A program made the position numbers and the translations under genes. The notes under the pieces were generated by a model. The model was not told where the DNA came from and ran no database searches. It worked only from the letters and a program-made list of their open reading frames with translations. Positions 45,396 through 56,678 of a DNA stretch of 64,000 nt are shown here, piece by piece. The stretch is from Datura wrightii (taxonomy: Eukaryota > Streptophyta > Magnoliopsida > Solanales > Solanaceae): NCBI GenBank assembly GCA_035772735.1, contig JASDFA010000001.1, forward strand, positions 79,014,001-79,078,000. Direction: 5' to 3'. The stretch's first letter is position 1. Every line of letters begins with the position of its first letter.

Positions 45396-47952
45396 TGTTA
45401 TACCCCATAAGATTTATGACACCTAGATGGCTTATTCGCATGGTGGTTAAGCATATTTGAAAGCCATACGTGCTAGAGAAAGGCCCGGGAAAGGATCGGG
45501 CGGATAACCTGTCGAACCATCGCGGAAGGAGCCGAGGCAGAGCCCCTCCGCGATGGCAACATGTCACGGAGGTGGAGCCTCCGCGTTGGCTCCGTGACAC
45601 GTTGGGCCTGTCCAGGCCCAAGTATATAAAGCCCCCACTTCGGTTTGTGAGGTTATATTTCTTATTTAATTTCCAGAAAACGCAGAGAAACAGAGAGAGA
45701 CGAAGAGGGGTAAATATATTATCGTTCGATTACGCTGCCAAACGTAGTCTAAACTCAAATTAACCTCAGGTACCGAGGTATTTAGCAGTAGGGAGCATTC
45801 CTACGGATTTAGTTTCGCGAAATTCGGCCGACAAATTGTCGAGCTACTGGGCTAAGGTAAGTAGAATTGCTCCAAACTAGTGTCTATGTGTCCTAGCTGT
45901 GAAGTGAATACTTCTCCCTTCTGGACTTCTGGAAAATAGCGAGTTTTCGACCGTCTTTCGATAGGCCTAAGTTTAGGCTATAATTATATCGAAAGTGAAG
46001 TCATCTTTCATAATAATGCTGTATTTAGTGCTAAGTGATGTATATATGAATGCAGTTGGGAGAAATAGCGAAATACTGACCGAGCTATGCCAGTTAGTCG
46101 AGGAATCAGAGGTGAAGGTATGCAAAGCTAGTTTCCTCAGCAAGTTAGTAGTCTCGGTATAGTAAAATAGTTTAAAGGCCAGTAGAATGTTCAGAAGTCG
46201 TGTGTTATGTTTATTATGAATATTGGTACGATATTGGAAGCATCATGTTATGTATAGCGTGGAACTTGCTAGCACGATATAAATTCTAATACAAAGTGTT
46301 AGGAACTGTATAGCATGCCCAGTATGTGATTTAGTAAAGAATGTTAGGATATTATCGTATTCAGTTGAAACTTAGTAAAGCAATATAAGTATCTGTAAGG
46401 TATCTCAGAAGTAGAATGATAGATTAAAATGAAGTTTAGAAAGCATGTTAGAAATAGTAAATCATGTTACTATAGAAACTCAGTTATACAGCATGATTTC
46501 CAGCAGAAAAACTATATCTTGTTCAACATTAGACTCAGCACAGTATGACAGAAGATTATATATATACCATTATCAGTCTCAGCATGTATTAAATACATAC
46601 ATATCACTATCACTAGTCAGCATATAGTATGTACAGATACATTATCATCACTAGCTTCAGCATGCGGTATACGCAGTAAGTATTACTAGTTGAGACCACT
46701 GTATTGTCTTGGGATGGATTACCTAGCATTCATGACTGCCCTAGGGTTAATAGCTGTATCGACTCGTCCGCCAGAGGACGAGGATACGTCGCTCTACGGA
46801 GTGGCATGCCGTCCCACAGGAGACGAAGATGGGATGCCAGTTTCCCCATATTGTGCCTTGGTCGGCCTTTATACACCCCCGTCCAGCGGGTACGCCCGGG
46901 GTGTTGATTCAGGAGTCCTCCGGACTCAGGTACAGTTATAGTCAGGGGCTCAGCGAGCCCAAGTGCATACCCAGGGGATCGGCAGGATGCTTATAGTTAT
47001 TATAGGAGATGGGACGACCGGGGTAGGGGTATAGATTGTGTGTTGATTGTACCTCCCGGCTTATGGGGGCCGGGTAAGGTTGTGTGTGCTATGTTATGTT
47101 ATGTTATGTCATGTTATACTAGATACGAGTAGATCAACAATAGAATGATGCATCTCCAGGTATGACTCCTACTCCGTCCAGCATAGTTGAGAGTAAGCAT
47201 AGCTTTACATTTTCGGTCAGTTTAGCCTATTCCTTTCTGTTTCAGTTGCTTCAGTTGTATTGTTGTTTTTGATATCTTTCAGTTGTTGTTTTACATACTC
47301 AGTACCAGCGGTACTGACACCCATTTGGGGCGCTGCATTACTTGCCTGCAGGTACTCATAGACGAGGAGGGGATCCCTCGTAATCCTATCCAGCGCAGAG
47401 TCATCAGCTCCTATCATCCGGAGCTTGATATTTCAGAGGTTTATATCATTTTCTTTTGTTGTACAGTACGGGTAGGTTGGGGCCCTGTCCCGACCATCTT
47501 ATTAGTATTCTTAGAGGCTTGCAGTCTATATATATTTCCCTGTGGTCAGTGAGCCGGTCGTGTGAGGCCGTGCAGTTTGTTATAGTCGTTTAGCATTTCA
47601 GTTTATGTTGGCCGTGCGAGCCTTATCCAGTCATTAGTGGTGACCTTTCCGGTCACGTAGTTGTTCAGTATTCCATTGTTGATTACAGATAACTAGACAG
47701 CATGGTGGCCTTCTCAGCCCGCATAGGCTCCCTTATATTGATATGTTTCTGGTTAGCTGTTATTACAGGTACAGGTGGCTATAGGCCTAGTTGGCCGGAG
47801 GCTGTGTTTACAGCCGTTATATAGCCCTTTGTTTCCAGAAATCTGAGTTAGAGTCAGCCAGACACCAGATGTGCTCAGGCTCAGTAGTCTAGCAGTTTAG
47901 GTCCTAGTAGGGCACCAGGTGCCAGTCATACCCCCCAAGGCAGGGCGTGACA
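45396..47952 (+). repeat. 5' LTR of Ty3/gypsy copy D (2557 bp)
   Basis: TGTTATACCCC...GGGCGTGACA. TATA box TATATAAA is at 45623-45630, with the GC-rich inverted-repeat module (45560-45601) directly upstream and the CTTTCGATA/TATCGAAAG hairpin at 45955-45995. It is in opposite orientation to, and the same family as, 719-3494. Confidence 0.9.
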
Positions 47953-47956
47953 AACT

Positions 47957-47968
47957 TGGTATCAGAGC
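47957..47968 (+). promoter_or_regulatory. Primer binding site, initiator Met-tRNA (copy D)
   Basis: TGGTATCAGAGC, four bases after the LTR. Confidence 0.9.
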
Positions 47969-48337
47969 AGGTCGTGTCTAGGGAGTCTGCAAGCCGTGCT
48001 AAGTAGAGTCTTGTCTATGGATTTGTTGTGCACCATATACTATAGGCAGGAGACTGCGAGGCATAATAGGTAGGTTACCCTTCTTTCATATTCAGTCGTG
48101 CCATAGCACAGTACAATATAGGGTTGGTCCTTTTTAAAACTTATCATATTCTTTGAATACAGATACAAGTCAGACCAGCGAAATCCTATCCCAGGCAGAA
48201 GATCAGATATAGCAACAGGAGAGAACATCAGCAAGTTACAAGGTAACTACAGCAGCAGGAGGAGGTAACAGGGACCTCCCAATGTTATCTTTTTATTGGT
48301 ACCATCCCCAGTATATATCGATAACTTCAAAATAGGA

Positions 48338-49130
48338 AGTCACTGCTTCTATCTTTTGAGAGTCCATCTGTACACCCTCACTTGACACCACATGACCCAA
48401 AAATGCCACTGAATTCAATCAAAACACACATTTACTGGATTTAGCATACAACTGGTGATCCTTAAGAGTTTGTAGCACCACCTCAAATGAGCGGCATGCT
48501 CCTCCCAGCTCCGAGAGTATATGAGAATATCGTCTATGAACACAATCACGAACATATCCAAGTATGGCGTGAACACCCTGTTCATCAAATTCATAAATGT
48601 TGCAGGAGCATTCGTTAGTCTAAAATACATAACTACAAACTCATAGTGACCATACCGAGTCCTGAAGGCTGTCTTCGGGATGTCACTCTCCCCAACCCTG
48701 AGCTGATGGTATCCGGATCTAAGGTCTATCTTTGCAAAACACTTAGCACCCTAAAGCTAGTCAAACAAGTCATCAATCCCAGGGAGAGGATACCTATTCT
48801 TGGTGGTAACCTTGTTCAATTGCCGGTAATCAATGCACATCCGAAGGGAAGCATTCTTCTTCTGAACAAAGAGGACTATGCACTCCAAGAGGATTTTCTA
48901 GGTCTGATGAAACCCTTGTCTAAGAGGTCCTTCAACTGCTTCTTCAACTCCTTTAACTCGACTGGGACCATTCCATAAGGAGGAACAGATATAGGTTGCG
49001 TATTGGGAAGAAGGTCAATACCAAAATCAATCTCCCGCTCGAGAGGAACTCCCGGTAAATCATCTGGAAACACTTCTGTATATTCACACACTACAGGAAC
49101 TGACCGAATAGTCGAAGTTTTGGATGTAGC
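48338..49130 (-). pseudogene. Ty3/gypsy pol fragment: protease end and reverse transcriptase
   Basis: Reading from 49130 down: FPDDLPGVPLEREIDFGIDL (the protease-RT linker), PISVPPYGMVPVELKELKKQ, LLDKGFIRP, and after frameshifts the RT palm with FVIVFIDDILIYSRS (FIDD for YxDD, near 48530) and LNSVAFLGHVVS-like text. It ends with DSQKIEAVTS near 48345. RNase H and integrase are absent. F inserted at its right end (GTAGC at 49126-49130 precedes F). It could be the missing upstream pol of element G (37514-38019), same strand; this is inference only. Confidence 0.82.
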
Positions 49131-51399
49131 TGTCACACCCCTCCTTGGGAGGCATGACTAGCTCCTGGTGCCCTACTAAGACCTGGACTGCTCGACTACT
49201 GAGCCTAAGCACTTCTGGTGCCAGGGTGGGTCTAACCCTAGATTTATGGAACCAACGGGCTATATAATGGCTGTAAATACAGCCTCCGGCCGGCTAGGCC
49301 TATAGCCTCCTGTAAGAAAACAACAGCTGACCAGAACCACAGGAGTAGAAAGGAACCTATGCGGGCCGACAAGGCCACCATGCTGACTAGTTTCACTGAA
49401 AAGCTGAACTAAATGCTAAACTGCTCTGTGACCGACAAGGTCACCAACGATAAACTATACAAGGCCCCACACGGCCATCATAAATAAACTAAAACATACA
49501 CACAGCCTCACACAACCGGTACGACTAACCACAAGGAATATACAATCTGCAAGCATCTAAGAATTATAAATAAGATGGTCAGGGCAGGGCCCCGGCCTAC
49601 CCGTACTGTACAACAAAAAGAGAAATAAACCTCTAAATGTCAAGCTCCAGATGACAGGAGCTGATGACTCTGTGTGCTTGCTGGAATTACGAGGGATCGG
49701 CTCCTCGTCTATGAGTACCTGTAGGCAAGTAATGCAACGCCCTCAAACGGGCGTCAGTACCACAGGTACCGAGAATGCAAAGCAATAACTAAACATAGCT
49801 GAAAATAGACAGTAATACTGATAGTTACTGAATAATAGAATATGGATAAGACTATCTGGGATAGCAGAATCTAAACTAAGCTTAACTGTACTGGAGAGAA
49901 GGTAAGAATCATACCTGTCAATGCGGCGTCCTGCTATCTATCAATTTAATAAATAACACATATAGCATACAAGAACCTATACCAGCCCCCATAAGCTGGA
50001 AGGTACCAATCAACATGCAATCTATATTTCCTTACCCGGGTCTCCATCCAAAAATTAACAATTCACTCCACTTATCTAGTAACTATGAGCATCCCGCCGG
50101 CCCCCTGGGTATGCAACTTGGGCTCTCTAGGCCCCTGACTATAGCTGTATCTGAGTCCGGAGGACTCTTGTAAACTATAATCTGAGATCTGTGATCTGTA
50201 ATCTATGCCCTGGGCGCAAGCGCTCGACAGGGGTATGCTATAATGCTGATCAGCTTACTATGGGGAATGCTGCATCCCATCTTCGTCCTCTGGCAGACGG
50301 CATGCCACTCCTTGGAGTGACGTATCCTCACCCTCTGGTGGGTGAGTAGACACAACTATTAACCCTGGGGCGGCAAGGAAGCTCTAAGGGTGGCCAACAT
50401 AGAACAATCAGGTCTCTACAAATAATAATAATCACATATAACATATATATTAAATCTGATAATACTGTCCATGTTTTGATATTCTATTCTGAATCCCTTG
50501 CTGAATTATACTAAATCTGATATTGAGTTATACTGAGTCTGGAATAATATATCGCTTTCTGATACTAATTTACTGACTTTTATTCTGAATATGACATAAT
50601 AATTATTCAAGCATGCTTACTAAATTCACACTGGGCATAATACTCGGCTTTGAAACGTTCTTCTGGAATTTATTCTATTTTACTATACTAGAATTACTAT
50701 CTTGCCGAAGAAACTGGCTTTACATACCTCAGTTGTTGACTTCTTGACTAACTGGCGTAACTCGGCCAATATCCAGCTATTTCTTCCAACTGCATTCATA
50801 TTCATAGCGAATAAAACTAAATTCATCAATATTCTGGAAGAAAACACTACTTTGAATATATATACTGCCCGAATTTTGACTTATTGAAAAACAGCCGAAA
50901 ACTTGCTATTTCTCCGAAGTCCAGAAGGGAGAAATACTCACTTTAGGGCTAGGACTATATTGACACTAATTTGGAGAAATTCCACTTACCTTATCTAGGT
51001 AGGACAATGATTCGCTGGCCGAATTTCACGAAACTAACTTCGTAGGAATGCTCCCTGCAGCTTTATACTTCGCTACCCGAAGTTAATTTGAATTTGGACT
51101 GTGTTTGACGGCGTAATCGGACGAATATTTGTATGGAATCCTCATCTTACTCTGTTTTTGGTCACTTACTGGAAATTAAAATATGGGAAATAACATAGTG
51201 GGAAGGCTTTTATATACTTGGGGCCTTTAAGTCGCATTTGTCGAATGCGATTTATAAGTCGCATTTTCCTTGCGACACTCTGACTTGGCGCTTGTCCGGT
51301 CTCTCCCCGGGCACTTTTTCTAACACGTATGGCATTCTAAAACTCTTATCCAACATGCGATTAGTCCATCTAAATGTCAACAATTTACGGGGTGTAACA
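49131..51399 (-). repeat. 3' LTR of element F (2269 bp)
   Basis: It runs (minus) from TGTTACACCCC at 51399 to GGGGTGTGACA at 49131. TATATAA is at 51210-51216 (minus). Upstream, at about 51229-51290, an AAGTCGCATTT/GAATGCGATTT array replaces the CACGGAG module of the related LTRs. Confidence 0.92.
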
Positions 51400-51839
51400 T
51401 CCTCCCCCCCTTAAGAACATTCATCCTCGAATGTAAACTCCTGCTCACAGGAATCTCAACTTACTCGACTTATTCTCGAAAAATTTTGGCAGAGTTTCCC
51501 CTGTAATATGGACTACCTCAAAAATCCTGAAATGCAGAAAAGTCCAATACAGGTATTCCACAAAATACTATAGTATTCATCACGCAATAGAGTAGAGTCA
51601 ACTATTTCATTTATACACATAAATATAAGGCAACTCATAAAACAACAATACTAACGTACCTCTGGTTGATTAAGTCTTAAATAACTGAGGATATCTGACT
51701 TTCATATCTTCCTCTGCTTCCCAAGTCATTTTCTCTCGGTTCCTGTTACGCCATAATACCTTGACAGAAGCAACATCTTTAGTTCTTAATATGTGAATCT
51801 GTCGGTCTAGTGTGGCTACTGGAACCTCTTCATAAGCCA

Positions 51840-53110
51840 GCTCCTCCGTAACCTAGACATCCTGAACTGGGACAACTCTGGAGGGGTCTCCTATATACTT
51901 CCTCAGTATGGACACGTGGAAAACTGGATGAACAAACTCTAACTCTGGAGGTAAGTTCAACTCGTATGCCACTTGGCCTATTCTTTGGCGAATCTGATAA
52001 GGCCCAACAAATCTCTGGCTGAGCTTGCCTTTATTGCCGAATCTCATCACCCCTTTCATTGGAGAAACTTTCAATAATACCTAATCATTCACATTAAATT
52101 CCAAGTTTCTACGCCGCACATCAACATACGATTTCTGACGGCTCTGAGTAGTCAGTAGGCATTCTCTGATAAGCTTTACTTTTTCCTCTGACTGATGAAT
52201 AATATCCGGCCCAATTAGCGCTGACTTTCCTACTTCAAACCAGCCAACTGGCGATCTGCACTTTCGCCCATACAATGCCTCATAAGGCGCCATCTGGATA
52301 GCTGAATGGTAACTGTTATTATAAGCGAACTCAATAAGTGGTAAGTGCTCATCCTAGCTACCTCCAAAATATAACACACACGCTCGTAACATATCCTCGA
52401 GCGTTTGAATAGTGCGTTTTGCCTGCCCATCTATCTGAGGATGAAAAGCCGTGCTCAGATTAATCTATGTTCCCAGGCCTCTCTGAAATGATTGCTAAAT
52501 TTTGCCCCTCTGTCAGAGATAATGGACACTGGAACACCGTGCAGTCTAACTATTTCTATGATATACAACTCAGCATAATCTTCGACAGAGAAAGTATCCC
52601 TTACTGGTAGAAAATGGGCTGATTTTGTCAGTCTGTCAACAATTACCCAAATCGAGTCATTTTTATGCCTGTTACGGGGTAATCCTGCTAAAAAATCCAT
52701 ATTTACTACTTCCCACTTCTAAAGAGGCATAACTATGTCTTGAGTCAATCCGCCTGGTTTCTGGTGTTCAGCTTTTACTTGCTAGCAGTTAGGACACTGG
52801 GCCACGGATTCTGCTATTTCCCTCTTCATCCCCGGCCACCAGTAGATTTCTTTGATATCGTGGTACATCTTCGTCGCGCCTGGATGGAGAGAATAGCGGG
52901 CGTAATTTACCTCGCCCATAATCTCCTGGCGAAGCCCTGCAACATCTGGAACACAAAGGCGGCCCTTACATCACAACACTTCATCCTTAGTTACCTGAAA
53001 ATCTGGCACTTTTCCTTGCTGAACTCTGTCTTTAAGTTGAACCAGGTCAGGATCTTCATACTGCCATTCCTTTACCTCCACAACTAATGAAGACACTGCG
53101 GTGTTCTGAA
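51840..53110 (-). pseudogene. Integrase region of element F
   Basis: From the right come the H-H-C-C zinc domain (HPGATKMYHDIKEIYWWPG and QCPNCQQVKAEH, near 52900-52780), then the catalytic core with MDFLAGLPRNRHKNDSIWVI, the DRLTKSAHFLPV motif (52700-52600) and IISDRGAKFSNHF (52530-52500). Next are ALYGRKCRSPVGW (52270) and the C-terminal LKVSPMKGVMRFGNKGKL (52074-52020), VFHVSILRKYIGDPS and VVPVQDV. It inserts the cDNA into the genome. Stops between 52740 and 52700, near 52455 and at 52081 break it. No obvious chromodomain follows. Confidence 0.88.
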
Positions 53111-53354
53111 TTACCGCTCTGTTGTCCTCTGTTTCTGCTACACGAACAGCTAAACTGGCTAACTAGTGTATTCCTCGAGCCAATTCCCGTTGCTTGGGCT
53201 GCAAGTACGCCAAACTCCCCATAGACTTACGGCTAAGGGCATCTACTACTACGTTGGCTCTTCTTGGGTGATACAGAATATTTACATCATAATCTTTCAA
53301 TAACTCCAACCAGCTATGCTGCCGCAAATTCAACTCTCTTTAGGTGAAGATATA

Positions 53355-54479
53355 CTATAGGCTTTTATGATCAGTGAAAATATCCACATGGACGCCATAC
53401 AAGTAATGTCTCCATATTTTTAGGGCGTGGATCACTGCGGCTAGTTCCAGGTCATGGGTAGGATAATTCTTTTTGTGTTTCCTTAGCTGTCTGGAAGAAT
53501 AAGCAATTACTTTACCATGCTGCATCAACACACATCCTAACCCAATACCCGAAGCGTCACAATAAACTGCATAACCCTCTGTACCTTCTGGCAATGCTAA
53601 CATTGGGGCAGAGGTCAACCTGTCTTTCAATTCCTGGAAACTCTGCTCACATGCCTCTGTCCATTGAAACTTTACTGCTTTTTGCGTCAGCTTAGTCAGA
53701 GGTGCCGCTATGGTGGAGAATCCCTCAACAAATCTTCTGTAGTACCGGGCTAATCCCAGAAAACTGCGTACTTCGGTCGGAGTGGTAGGTCTGGGCCATG
53801 TTTTTACTGCTTCTATTTTCTGTGTGTCTACTTGTATACTAGCATCCGACACGATATGCCCCAAGAAAGCTACTGAGTTCAACCAAAATTCACATTTAGA
53901 GAACTGGGCATACAGCTGACAGTCCCTGAGAATCTGGAGCACTGTCCGCAAATAATCCTGGTGGTCTGGCTCTGAGCGAGAATACACCAGAATATCGTCA
54001 ATAAACACTATCACGAACAGGTCCAGGTATGGTCAGAAGATGCTGTTCATCAGGTCCATGAATACCGCGGGAGCATTTGTCAGTCCAAAGGACATGACTA
54101 GGAATTCAAAATGGCCATATCTGGTCCTGAAGGCAGTCTTCAGAATGTCCCTTTCACGAACTCGAACCTGATGATATCCGGATCGTAAGTCAATCTTGGA
54201 GAAATATCTGGCCCCCTATAACTGATCAAACAAATCATCTATTCTGGGAAGCAGATACTTATTCTTGACTGTAACCTTGTTCAACTGCCGGTAGTCTATA
54301 CACATGCGGAGGGATCCATCCTTCTTTCTCACAAACAGAACCAGCGCACCCCAAGGTGAAGTACTCGGCCTGATAAAGCCCTTATATAACAGATCCTTCA
54401 GCTTCTCCTTTAGTTCTCTGAGTTCAGCAGGAGCCATACAATACAGAGGGATTGATATGGGCTGCGTTCCTGGTAGCAA
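53355..54479 (-). pseudogene. Reverse transcriptase and RNase H of element F
   Basis: RT starts PISIPLYCMAPAELRELKEK (54460-54400), with LLYKGFIRPSTSPWG and RMCIDYRQLNKVTVKNKYLL. The palm has VIVFIDDILVYSRS (about 54010-53970), then KCEFW, VAFLGHIVS and RSFLGLARYYRRFVEGFS. RNase H has YAVYCDASGIGLGCVLMQHG (about 53570-53510), AYSSRQLRKHKKNYPTHDLE, LAAV and FTDHKSL. A TAG after FDQL near 54216 and a TGA in SIF-PYLD near 54030 are both single C-to-T changes from the family's Gln and Arg codons. Confidence 0.9.
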
Positions 54480-54493
54480 ATCAATTGCAAAAT

Positions 54494-55130
54494 CTATTTC
54501 TCTTTCTGGGGGATACTAGGTAGCTCATCTGGGAATACGTCGGGGAATTCATTAACCACTGGAACAGACTGGAGAGTCGGAGGCTCTATCCGCACATCCT
54601 GGACTCTGACTATGTGGTAAATGCATCCCTTAGCTATCAACTTCCTTGCCTGAAGGTAGGAAATAGACCTACCTTTTGGCGTAGCTATACTTCCCTTCCA
54701 CTCTCGTACGGCCTCCCCTGGAAAGTGGAATAGGACCGTCTTGGTCCAGCATTCTACATTGGCATAGCACGACACTAACCAATCCATACCCATAATGGCA
54801 TCGAAATCAATCATCTCTAATTCTACCAGATCTACTATGGTCTGACGATCAGCAACCTCTACCGTACACCCTCGATAAACCCTTCTGGCTATGATGGAGT
54901 CATCAAGGGTGTAGATACTGAAAAGGGTTGTTGAAGCTACTCTAGCGCAACACTCAACTTTCGAGCCATAAATGGGGTAACGTAGGACAAGGTAGATCCT
55001 GGATCAATCAATACATAAGCAGGGTGAGAGCAAATAGTCATCATACCTGTTACCACATTTGGAGACGCCTCTGAGTCCTGCCTCCCTGGTAATGCATAGG
55101 TATGGCTTGGGCCCGTGCCTGAACTCGAGA
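54494..55130 (-). pseudogene. Protease region of element F
   Basis: The aspartic protease begins AYVLIDPGSTLSYVTPFMAR (about 55025-54970), with DPGS in place of the common DTGA-type triad as in many plant Ty3 elements. It continues through DLVELEMIDFDAIMGMDWL (near 54830-54780) to VVNEFPDVFPDELP, the linker into RT. Stops lie between the two halves near 54935 and 54815. Confidence 0.8.
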
Positions 55131-56464
55131 CCCCTGATCTGCCTCGACCCCTGCCTGAACTCGAGGCCCCTGATCTGCCTCGACCCTTGCCTGCTGGGAT
55201 TGAGGGCCTACGCCCTGCCGAGGCTGTTGAAGTTTGCGGCCCTACTGATGCCCTGTCCTGTCTCTCTCGGTTACCCTGACCCCTGGCTGGATAGTCTCTC
55301 ATCACATGACTCTCTTGCCCATATATATAACACCCTGTGGAGCCATATCTGCAAGCTCTAGTGTGGGGTCGGTTGCAAATAGGGCAAGGTGGGGCTGTAT
55401 ACCTGCTCTGCTCTGCCCTCCTCTGCTGGGGTGAATATACCGTTCGAGAACTCCCGCCAGACTCTGTCTGTCCCGGGCGACCAAATCTACCTCTCTGCTG
55501 CTGTGATGGAGTCAGGGGTCTAGGTGGCCTATCTGACAACCGTGGCCTAGGCCCTCTCCAAATCACCCCCTGTATCTCATCTGATCTATCCCTGCGGCCT
55601 TATTCCTGATTTATTCGTTTGCTATCCTGTTGCCGCTGTCTAAGGCCCTCAATAGTTTGGGCAAAGGCCTGCACCCGAGCAATATCCATATCTTCCCGCA
55701 GCGTAGCTATCATGCATGCCTAAATATATTCTGGGTTTAGACCCATAATAAACCGGTGGACTCTAGATGGCATGGTGTCCACAAAGGCTGGAGCATAGCG
55801 GGCCAAGGAATCGAACTGCAGGGCATACTCTCGTACACTTCTCGCCCCCTGCTCCAAGTGCAAAAACCGGTCCATCCGGGCTTGTCAGATTTCTCGTGGC
55901 AGATAACGGTCCAGGAAATCCTCTGAAAAGTTGGACCAGGTCGGAGGGGCAACATCTCTCCCTCGAGACCTTTCCCAACTCTCGTACCACAACACAGCAA
56001 TATCCCGCAGTCGGAATACCGCTAACTCAACCGACTCTGTAGATGTCACATGCATGACTCGGAAGATTCTCTACATCTGATCCAGGAAGTCCTGGGGGTC
56101 CTCTGCCTTATCCAACCATGTGAACTGCGGGGGACCAAGTGCCAAAAATTCTCGGACCTCGAACTGCCAGGCCCACCTGATGATTCTGCTGTTATCGGTG
56201 GCACTGACGGGAGCTGAGTAGCCATCATTTGTACCAACATAACTACTGCACTTTGAATTTCCTAGTTGGATGGTGTAGGTACAGGAACTGTCGGAGGTAA
56301 TGTCGTCCCGAGTGGCTCCTAGTAGGGTGGGGACTACTGTGAAGGTCGAGATGATGCCTCTGTATCGCCGTCAGATCGGGCTGATTCTAAATGAGGCTGA
56401 GGCATCCTGCTGGTGCCTTCTCCTGCTGCGGTATCCAATCTTCTACCTGTTGCTGGTCTTCCAT
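54937..56464 (-). pseudogene. gag of element F with degenerate zinc knuckle
   Basis: The ATG at 56464 starts a frame soon shifted relative to the family N-terminus. The Gag core matches copy 2 (LRDIAVLWYESWERSRGRDV; MPSRVHRFIMGLNPEY; LREDMDIARVQAFAQ). The nucleocapsid has C-x2-C in front (CPICNRPHTRACRYG), but the knuckle reads CYIYGQESHVMRDY, with both the second and last Cys changed to Tyr, so zinc binding should be lost. TGA near 55887, TAG near 55721 and TAA near 55604 interrupt it. Two near-identical 33-bp units at about 55124-55190 encode a repeated SGxGRGRSGxSS segment. Confidence 0.85.
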
Positions 56465-56662
56465 TTTATCTGTAAACAAAGAGTATGATAAGCTTTAGGA
56501 ACTTAACCATATACGGTACTGCTCTATAGCACGACTGAATATGAAGAAAGAGTAACCATCCTATCATGCCTTGCCACCTCCTCCCTATGGTATGTGGTGC
56601 ACAACACATCCATAGACAAGACTCTACTTAGCACGACTTGCATACTCCCTGGGATACGACCT

Positions 56663-56674
56663 ACTCTGATACCA
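56663..56674 (-). promoter_or_regulatory. Primer binding site, initiator Met-tRNA (element F)
   Basis: The minus strand reads TGGTATCAGAGT, one mismatch at the last base, four bases after the LTR end at 56679. Confidence 0.88.
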
Positions 56675-56678
56675 AGTT

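Larger units (their letters stand above)
45396..48290 (+). mobile_element. Ty3/gypsy copy D, 5' LTR and leader only
   Basis: A plus-strand 5' LTR (45396-47952), PBS and about 320 bp of leader/gag start of the same family as 1-6601. Homology to the family leader stops near 48285, where minus-strand pol of another element soon begins. No 3' LTR is found, so this is a truncated copy. ATTAT (45391-45395) precedes it. Confidence 0.82.

Noticed and set aside
52740..53087. Plus-strand 115-codon frame
   Set aside because: Antisense of the integrase zinc-binding domain (NCQQVKAEH, IYWWPG read on the minus strand).
55059..55361. Plus-strand 100-codon frame with repeated LNSRPLICLDPC
   Set aside because: It is the antisense of the Gly/Arg/Ser repeat in element F gag; no independent evidence of coding.
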